Source: Clostridia bacterium
GTDB taxonomy: Bacteria; Bacillota; Clostridia; Oscillospirales; CAG-272
Direction of reading: 5' to 3'
DNA: 11,377 bases
Assembly: GCA_017452565.1 (NCBI GenBank)
Contig: JAFTMF010000166.1
Span: 1-11,377 of the forward strand
Shown: one piece after another, positions 6,825-11,377 of the stretch
Numbering within the stretch: the first letter of the stretch is position 1
How the letters are laid out: every line of letters starts with the position of its first letter
Translations under genes and position numbers: made by a program
Notes under the pieces: model-generated
Databases searched by the model: none
The model's input: only the letters and a program-made list of their open reading frames with translations
Told to the model about the DNA's origin: nothing

Positions 6825-8401
6825 GAGTATCTTCTCCTTAGGTTGACCACCAGTCCAACGACGGCGATCACAGAGGGTAATGCCACAGACAGGATCACTG
6901 TCCATACCGTAGCCTGTTTGGTCGTCAGGTCAAGACCCTCGTTGGGGATGACCTTTGCGGCTACGGCGTAGCCGTTTTCCGTATCGGCCAGAATGCTCAG
7001 CGCACCGGTGATCACCTCACGGTTGGCGTAATCCGACCGCTCGGTGTAACTGATGTAGGGGAGCATTGTGGTACCGGCAGCCACCAGGTAGGAGCCCTCG
7101 GAAATGGTGCTGAAGGTGAGCAGAGCGTCGCCTGCCTTCACTTCCTCCGCATCTGCAAGATCTGCAGCCGAGGAGGCGGGAACGGTATAAATGGCGTTGC
7201 CCTTGGCAGAATCGGTAACACGCAGGGGACGGGTGTTCCGGAAGATCACCTTCCGCTCGGCGTCCACCTTGTCCAGCTTATCGGTGAGCAGGTTCTCCCC
7301 CTCGGCACGCTGGCCGATGAGGCTGTAGCCGTCCACGGTAACCGATGCGTTGCCGTCGTCCCGGAGCTTGGCGTCCAGATAGTCCACACCGCCGATCTCC
7401 TGCACGAATCCCTCCAGAGCGGGGAGCGCACGGGTATCGGGGTTCAGGAGAACCATCAGGGAGTGACCGGGAGTTTCCACGAACTTCTGCAGCTTGCCGA
7501 TTTCACCGGCATCCTGAGAGTTTGCGGAGGAGGTATAGTCGGTACGGGGACCGAAGACGATGGCCAGTGCATTGCCGTCGGTGTCAAAGTCCTCGTACTG
7601 GAGGTCGATCTTGCGGATATTGTAGCCGCTGTCGCGCAGGAGATTCCACAGATAGTTGGCGTCACCGTATTCGGTGGACTCCTCGCCCATCACGTATTCG
7701 CCTACGGGCTCGCCGTGGCCGGTGATGAAGTAGGCAACGGGTGCTACGGGATTGGTCACCGCCAGAATGGCAGAGGTGAGACGGTACTCGCCCTTGAAGG
7801 AGATCACGCTGTAATCGCCCAAATTGAAGCCGTAGAAGGCGTCACGGGAGTATACGCGGAAGTTGTGCCACAAGGACAGAGGCTTGCCGTCGCCGCCCAT
7901 CAGAACATCGCCCTTAGCGTCCCGCTCGGGAGCGTAGTTGTCGATGATGATGGAGCCGGAGCTGAAGCTGTGGGAATCGTAATATTCCTGTCCCACGATA
8001 GCCTTGATTCTGCCGGGCTCTGCGGTGGGATCAATGAAATCCACCTTGATATAGGAGTGGTTTTCCGCCATAGCGGTTGCCAGCTCGTAAATATACTTCA
8101 TACCCCAAAGGGTGCTGTCGCCGTAGAAATTGGCGGAGGATGCCGTCATATCCAGATCGTCCTCTTTTGCCATAAAGTAGATGGTTACGTCGTTGTAACC
8201 GTCCTCACGGCTGCCGAGAATAGTTTTGCTGTCCTCGGACAGGACAAACAGATTGTCGGCGGTCATATCCAGATTCTTGCCCCATACGTTAAAGATGCCG
8301 GATACGATGGCGTTCAGCGCCACCACCACCGCAACGACTGCAACGGTCAGACCCACGGAAGCACCGCCATAGCGGAAGGATTTACGTTCGGTTAGTTTCA
8401 T
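6821..8401 (-). CDS. GldG-family ABC auxiliary protein, second tandem copy
   Basis: 526 residues; AAGGAGG (8411-8417) lies 9 bases before the ATG. One N-terminal TM helix (about 15-37) is followed by the GldG/ABC_transp_aux opening LDMTADNLFVLSEDSKTIL and the strand VTIYFMA. Then come LWGMKYIYEL (98-107), IIIDNYAPERDAKG, and FITGHGEP with the family GHGE motif at 228-231. A C-terminal TM helix (about 499-519) ends in LRRRYS. Most of the protein should lie outside the membrane. It is a clear paralog of the gene just upstream: both share LWGMKY, the IDNY/VDNY-DGDG segment, RDAF, GHGEP and the AT-WT C-terminal helix with RRR. It is separated from that gene by 21 bases and coupled to the DUF4340 gene by ATGA. 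GldG proteins are thought to work with GldA/GldF ABC subunits; the substrate is unknown. Confidence 0.9.
   Translation of the reverse strand: MKLTERKSFRYGGASVGLTVAVVAVVVALNAIVSGIFNVWGKNLDMTADNLFVLSEDSKTILGSREDGYNDVTIYFMAKEDDLDMTASSANFYGDSTLWGMKYIYELATAMAENHSYIKVDFIDPTAEPGRIKAIVGQEYYDSHSFSSGSIIIDNYAPERDAKGDVLMGGDGKPLSLWHNFRVYSRDAFYGFNLGDYSVISFKGEYRLTSAILAVTNPVAPVAYFITGHGEPVGEYVMGEESTEYGDANYLWNLLRDSGYNIRKIDLQYEDFDTDGNALAIVFGPRTDYTSSANSQDAGEIGKLQKFVETPGHSLMVLLNPDTRALPALEGFVQEIGGVDYLDAKLRDDGNASVTVDGYSLIGQRAEGENLLTDKLDKVDAERKVIFRNTRPLRVTDSAKGNAIYTVPASSAADLADAEEVKAGDALLTFSTISEGSYLVAAGTTMLPYISYTERSDYANREVITGALSILADTENGYAVAAKVIPNEGLDLTTKQATVWTVILSVALPSVIAVVGLVVNLRRRYS
6833..6839 (-). promoter_or_regulatory. 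Shine-Dalgarno site inside the upstream gene that decides the DUF4340 start
   Basis: AAGGAGA on the - strand lies within the last codons of the preceding GldG-like gene (LRRRY), 9 bases from the ATG ending at 6824. With the ATGA overlap, it indicates translational coupling of the two genes. Confidence 0.75.
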
Positions 8402-8422
8402 TCGTTCTATCCTCCTTCATCC

Positions 8423-10126
8423 TTAGCTATGTCTGCGGCGGATGAATACCACGGTACCCATTACCAGTGCCGCCAGCGGAACCAAGCTGCACAGAACGAT
8501 GGTCCATGCAGTTGCCTGCTCTTCGTCGATATCGTCCAGACCTTCGCTGTCCATTACCTTGAAGTCGATTTCAAAGGGAACGGTATCGCGGCTCATCAGA
8601 CGCATAGTGTAATACAGCACGTCTCTGTTGGAGTAGGACGAGCCGTCCAGCAGCTCGTTAGAGGCAAAGCCGGTGCCGCCGCAAGCGAATACGTAGGTAG
8701 ACAGCTCCTCGTTGTTATCGTTGCGGGTGCCCTCGTAGGTCAGTGCCGCCAGCACGCGGCCGGTCTGATCGGCATCGCCTGCAGAGTTGCCCTTATAGTC
8801 CACCAAGCCGGTGTCCTCGGGAGCAAGGAACACTGCACCTGCGGACAGAGAAGCGAACATTTCGCTATAGCCTACCGACTGGGTGAAGCGCTCGTCCAGG
8901 GTAATGGGACGGGTGCGGTCAAAGGCTGCTCTGGGGAGGGAGTCCAACTGAGCGAGCTGATTGGTCAGGTTCACGCCTACGCTGTACTGGTCGGTCTCGT
9001 AGCTGCCGAAGAAGCGCAGACCGTCATCGGTGAGGCTGTTCTTGCCGCTGTCCTTGATCAGAGCGCTGTCGAAGGAAACGCCCCAGTAGTCGTAGAGATA
9101 TTCTTCCAGATTGTCCAGAGGCTTCTCGGTTTCGCCGAGGAATACCATCATATGGTGGTCGGCTTCCACCAGGAATCGACGGAGCACGTCGATTTCGCTG
9201 ACGCCGCCCTCTTTGTAGGCCGCATCACCGGTATAGTCGGCGGTAGGACCGTAGAGCACGATGATCCGTGCGCTTTCGTCGGCAAAGAGCGTCTCATATT
9301 CCTTGGTAAGGTCGATCTTCTTGGTGACAAAGCCTGCGTCAAAGAAGAGATCCCGCAGAGCCTGCGCCTCTCCGTAGTCGCCTGCGGAGGAGAAATCGCC
9401 TGCCTTATAGTCGCCGATGGGCTCACCGTGACCGGAAACAAAGTAAACGGTAGGGTTTGCACCTGCCAAAGAAAGGATGGTGGAGGTAAACTGCAGATCG
9501 CCTCTGAAAGCGTAGGTGAAATAGCTCTCGGAATCGAAGGAGAAGAAGGCGTCTCTCTTGATGATGCGGAAGTTGTGGTGCATAACGGGATTGCCGTCTC
9601 CGTCCAGCACTTCTTTGCCATTTGCGTCCTTATCGCTGGTGTAGTTGTCTACGATGACGTCCTGCTTGGTCAGGTTGGTGCCGATGGTGGAGCGGAAGGC
9701 TTCCAGCTCAGCGGCATTCTTGGTAAGGCTCAGATGCTTGATCTGCACGAAGTCATACTTGCGTGCAAACTCCTGTGCGATATCGTAAACGTACTTCATA
9801 CCCCACAGATTGTTGGTGGGGGCCTCTACGCCCTGATTCTTATAATAGGTGGCAGAGTAACCCTTGGCAACCGAACGAAGCTCGTCCACGTCCGCCAAGA
9901 AGTAGATGGTTATATTGTTCTCTTCGGGATTCAGCTCTTTCAGTAGCGCCTCGGACTCGGGAGAGATCTCGTGATACTTCGCATTGGACATATCCAGACG
10001 AAGCAGATAGCGATCCGACAGAATGCTGAAGCCGATATTCGCTGCAAGCACCGCCACGATGATCGCCCAAGTGATCACCGTATGGAGGAGATTGCGCTTG
10101 ATCTTGCTGTTCTTGTTCTGTTCCAT
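8423..10126 (-). CDS. GldG-family ABC auxiliary protein, first tandem copy
   Basis: 567 residues. The ribosome site is weaker than its neighbours': AAAGGA with about 12 bases to the ATG, so it may be translated less or coupled to the gene before it. Layout matches its paralog: N-terminal TM (about 13-35), LDMSNAKYHEISPESEALL, ITIYFLADVDEL, NNLWGMKYVYDIA (105-117), VIVDNYTSDKD, the FVSGHGEP motif (GHGE at 232-235), and a C-terminal TM (about 541-561) ending in FIRRRHS. The extra length over the second copy is spread through the middle and C-terminal half. The 50-base gap to the permease gene is the largest among the complete genes of the cluster. By family, it is an extracytoplasmic subunit of an ABC-2 exporter. 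Confidence 0.9.
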   Translation of the reverse strand: MEQNKNSKIKRNLLHTVITWAIIVAVLAANIGFSILSDRYLLRLDMSNAKYHEISPESEALLKELNPEENNITIYFLADVDELRSVAKGYSATYYKNQGVEAPTNNLWGMKYVYDIAQEFARKYDFVQIKHLSLTKNAAELEAFRSTIGTNLTKQDVIVDNYTSDKDANGKEVLDGDGNPVMHHNFRIIKRDAFFSFDSESYFTYAFRGDLQFTSTILSLAGANPTVYFVSGHGEPIGDYKAGDFSSAGDYGEAQALRDLFFDAGFVTKKIDLTKEYETLFADESARIIVLYGPTADYTGDAAYKEGGVSEIDVLRRFLVEADHHMMVFLGETEKPLDNLEEYLYDYWGVSFDSALIKDSGKNSLTDDGLRFFGSYETDQYSVGVNLTNQLAQLDSLPRAAFDRTRPITLDERFTQSVGYSEMFASLSAGAVFLAPEDTGLVDYKGNSAGDADQTGRVLAALTYEGTRNDNNEELSTYVFACGGTGFASNELLDGSSYSNRDVLYYTMRLMSRDTVPFEIDFKVMDSEGLDDIDEEQATAWTIVLCSLVPLAALVMGTVVFIRRRHS

Positions 10127-10176
10127 AGTTTAGTTTATTCCTTTTAGATTCGATAGACTCAGTGATAGATGGGAGA

Positions 10177-10884
10177 TTAGTTCCAACGACGCTTGTCGTA
10201 CACACGAACGGTGAGGAAGAGGAACACGAAGGACAGAGAGAGGTAATATACGATTGCGTTGAAATCGAAAATACCGGAGGTGAAGTTGGTGAAGCGCTCC
10301 ATAATGGAAACCCAGTTGATGATGGAGCGGATAAATGCGCTGTCAATGTAGCCGTTGAGCAGAGAGGTGAGGACGAAGAATACGATGATCGCCATAGTGC
10401 CCAGAGCGGCGATGAGCTGGTTCTCGGTCAGAGAAGAGATGAACACGCCGATGGCGATGCAAGCGGCGCCTGCCAGCAGGATTGCCAGAGAGGAACCGAA
10501 GAGGATGGCGGAGTTGGGAGTACCGTACTGATAGAGCACCAAAAAGTCCAGACAGGAGATGAGGAAGGTGGTAGCGAATACGGTGTAAGCTGCCAGGAAC
10601 TTTGCGGCAACCATACCCATCAGACTGACGGGAGAGGTAAGGAGCAGGGCTTCGGTACGCATCTTCTTTTCATCGGCGAAGAGCTTCATAGTGAGCAGAG
10701 GAAGCACGATGATGAACACGTACATCAGCAGAGAGAAATAGGTAGCGGTAGAGCTGTTTGCTCCTGCGTGAAGGGTGCAGTAGGAGAACAGCAGACCGCT
10801 GGCGATCAGGAAGATCGCAACGAAAATGTATCCGATGGGAGAAACGAAATAGGAACGAAGTTCTCTTTTATAAATGGCAAGCAT
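10177..10884 (-). CDS. ABC-2 type permease, GldF-like
   Basis: 235 residues with GGAGG 8 bases before the ATG, inside the end of the preceding ATPase gene. It opens with MLAIYKRELRSYFVSPIGYIF, in which KREL..YF..P.GY is typical of GldF/NosY-type ABC-2 permeases. Six hydrophobic segments are visible, at about 17-35, 50-66, 91-118, 124-152, 157-179 and 206-228. Between the second and third lies the cytoplasmic stretch FADEKKMRTEALLLTSPVS, which holds the family's conserved E-x-R-T-E-L-L-L-T-P-like coupling element. It should dimerise in the membrane and be driven by the ATPase encoded 3 bases upstream. Size is normal for the family. Substrate unknown. Confidence 0.92.
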   Translation of the reverse strand: MLAIYKRELRSYFVSPIGYIFVAIFLIASGLLFSYCTLHAGANSSTATYFSLLMYVFIIVLPLLTMKLFADEKKMRTEALLLTSPVSLMGMVAAKFLAAYTVFATTFLISCLDFLVLYQYGTPNSAILFGSSLAILLAGAACIAIGVFISSLTENQLIAALGTMAIIVFFVLTSLLNGYIDSAFIRSIINWVSIMERFTNFTSGIFDFNAIVYYLSLSFVFLFLTVRVYDKRRWN

Positions 10885-10887
10885 CGG

Positions 10888-11377
10888 TTATGCCTCCTTC
10901 TTATCAGCGTCACGGTTGCGACGGCGTTTTTTGCGAGTGGTATCGGGTTCTTCCACAACGGAAATGAAGATGTCCTCCAGAGATGCGCCCATAGACTCGA
11001 TGCCGATGATGGGCCAGCCCTTGGCTGCCAGCGTATTGAAGAGCAGCTTACGGATATCCACGCCGGGAGTGGATTCTACCAGATAGGAGGTGGAATCAGC
11101 ATCGTGGCTGCCCAGTACCTCTGCATAGGCTACGCCTGCCACACCGCGGATAGTGGAGAGCACCGAGGAGGTAGGACCGCAAACCTTCAGATTCAGACGG
11201 TGAGTGCCCTCGAATACCTTGCCGATGTCCTCGGTCTTTTCGTTGGCAACCAGCTTGCCCTTGTTGATGATGATGATTCGGTCACAAACTGCCTGTACCT
11301 CGGGGAGGATGTGGGTGGACAGAATAACGGTGTGGTTCTTACCCAGCGTCTTGATGAGGTTACGGATCTCGATGATC
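10888..11377 (-). CDS. ABC transporter ATP-binding protein, GldA/CcmA-like, C-terminal part (5' end outside window)
   Basis: The frame is open to the window edge, giving 163 residues of the C-terminal end; the GTG at 11163 is internal. The visible part begins in the helix IRNLIKTLGKNHTVI, then the H-loop strand ILSTHIL with its switch His, then PEVQAVCDRIIIINKGKLVA, the standard end of the nucleotide-binding domain. Walker A, Q-loop, signature and Walker B lie to the right of the window. About 100 residues of regulatory domain follow, typical of CcmA/GldA-type exporter ATPases, including GASLEDIFISVV, the usual C-terminal motif. The last 20 residues form a strongly basic tail (RKKRRRNRDADKKEA). 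It should power the permease encoded 3 bases downstream. Confidence 0.93.
   Translation of the reverse strand, partial: IIEIRNLIKTLGKNHTVILSTHILPEVQAVCDRIIIINKGKLVANEKTEDIGKVFEGTHRLNLKVCGPTSSVLSTIRGVAGVAYAEVLGSHDADSTSYLVESTPGVDIRKLLFNTLAAKGWPIIGIESMGASLEDIFISVVEEPDTTRKKRRRNRDADKKEA

Noticed and set aside
6825..6905. Longer N-terminus for the DUF4340 protein (start at 6905)
   Set aside because: The extra residues lie wholly in the coding sequence of the GldG-like gene and precede a well-placed Shine-Dalgarno site and ATG; they do not resemble a signal or membrane segment.
5109..6971. A 620-codon open frame on the + strand opposite the DUF4340 gene, and similar long frames at 2390-3610, 7463-8395 and 8429-9946
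   Set aside because: They mirror the real - strand genes, have no ribosome sites or recognisable domains, and read as Val/Gly/Ile/His-rich composition typical of the complement of biased codons.
11161..11163. GTG as the start of a small 91-residue gene
   Set aside because: The frame continues upstream to the window edge with the H-loop and other ABC ATPase features, so this codon is internal.

Overview
The window looks like chromosomal DNA from a Gram-positive, low-oxygen Bacillota lineage, most likely class Clostridia (Oscillospirales-like, gut type). The basis is strong AAGGAGG-type Shine-Dalgarno sites, two lipoproteins with Sec/SPII signals, an OmpR/sensor-kinase pair, a solute-binding lipoprotein of a style common in gut Clostridia, and mid-range GC coding DNA separated by AT-rich gaps. 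The assignment is inferred from gene style, not from a marker gene.

Left part (1-1991, + strand): the C-terminal DNA-binding half of an OmpR/PhoB response regulator, cut by the window edge, overlaps by 14 bases a complete membrane sensor histidine kinase that starts at TTG. The kinase's predicted extracytoplasmic domain carries a seven-copy Asp/Asn-Ser/Ala-Pro tripeptide repeat. A strong, near-symmetrical terminator (1953-1991) serves both this pair and the convergent gene to its right.

Middle part (2042-4841, - strand): an extracellular solute-binding lipoprotein with no permease or ATPase beside it, an AT-rich promoter-bearing gap with inverted repeats, and a PrsA/SurA-like lipoprotein whose parvulin domain seems to have lost its usual histidines.

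Right part (4870-11377, - strand): a tight gene cluster read right to left. It holds an ABC ATPase (5' end outside the window), a six-helix ABC-2 permease (GldF-like), two tandem and clearly paralogous GldG-family auxiliary proteins, and a DUF4340 membrane-anchored protein. Gaps are 3, 50 and 21 bases, and the last junction is a 4-base ATGA overlap. This is the GldA/GldF/GldG/DUF4340 type of ABC exporter, first named for Bacteroidota gliding but widespread in non-gliding bacteria, where its substrate is not known. The DUF4340 gene ends inside an array of five 17-bp self-complementary repeats (4912-4996). The array is followed by a 12-bp hairpin without a good U-tract, and then directly by the PrsA-like gene, which has almost no room for its own promoter. 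The PrsA-like chaperone may therefore be the distal gene of the ABC operon, with the array and hairpin tuning its expression. No tRNA, rRNA, IS element or CRISPR array was seen.
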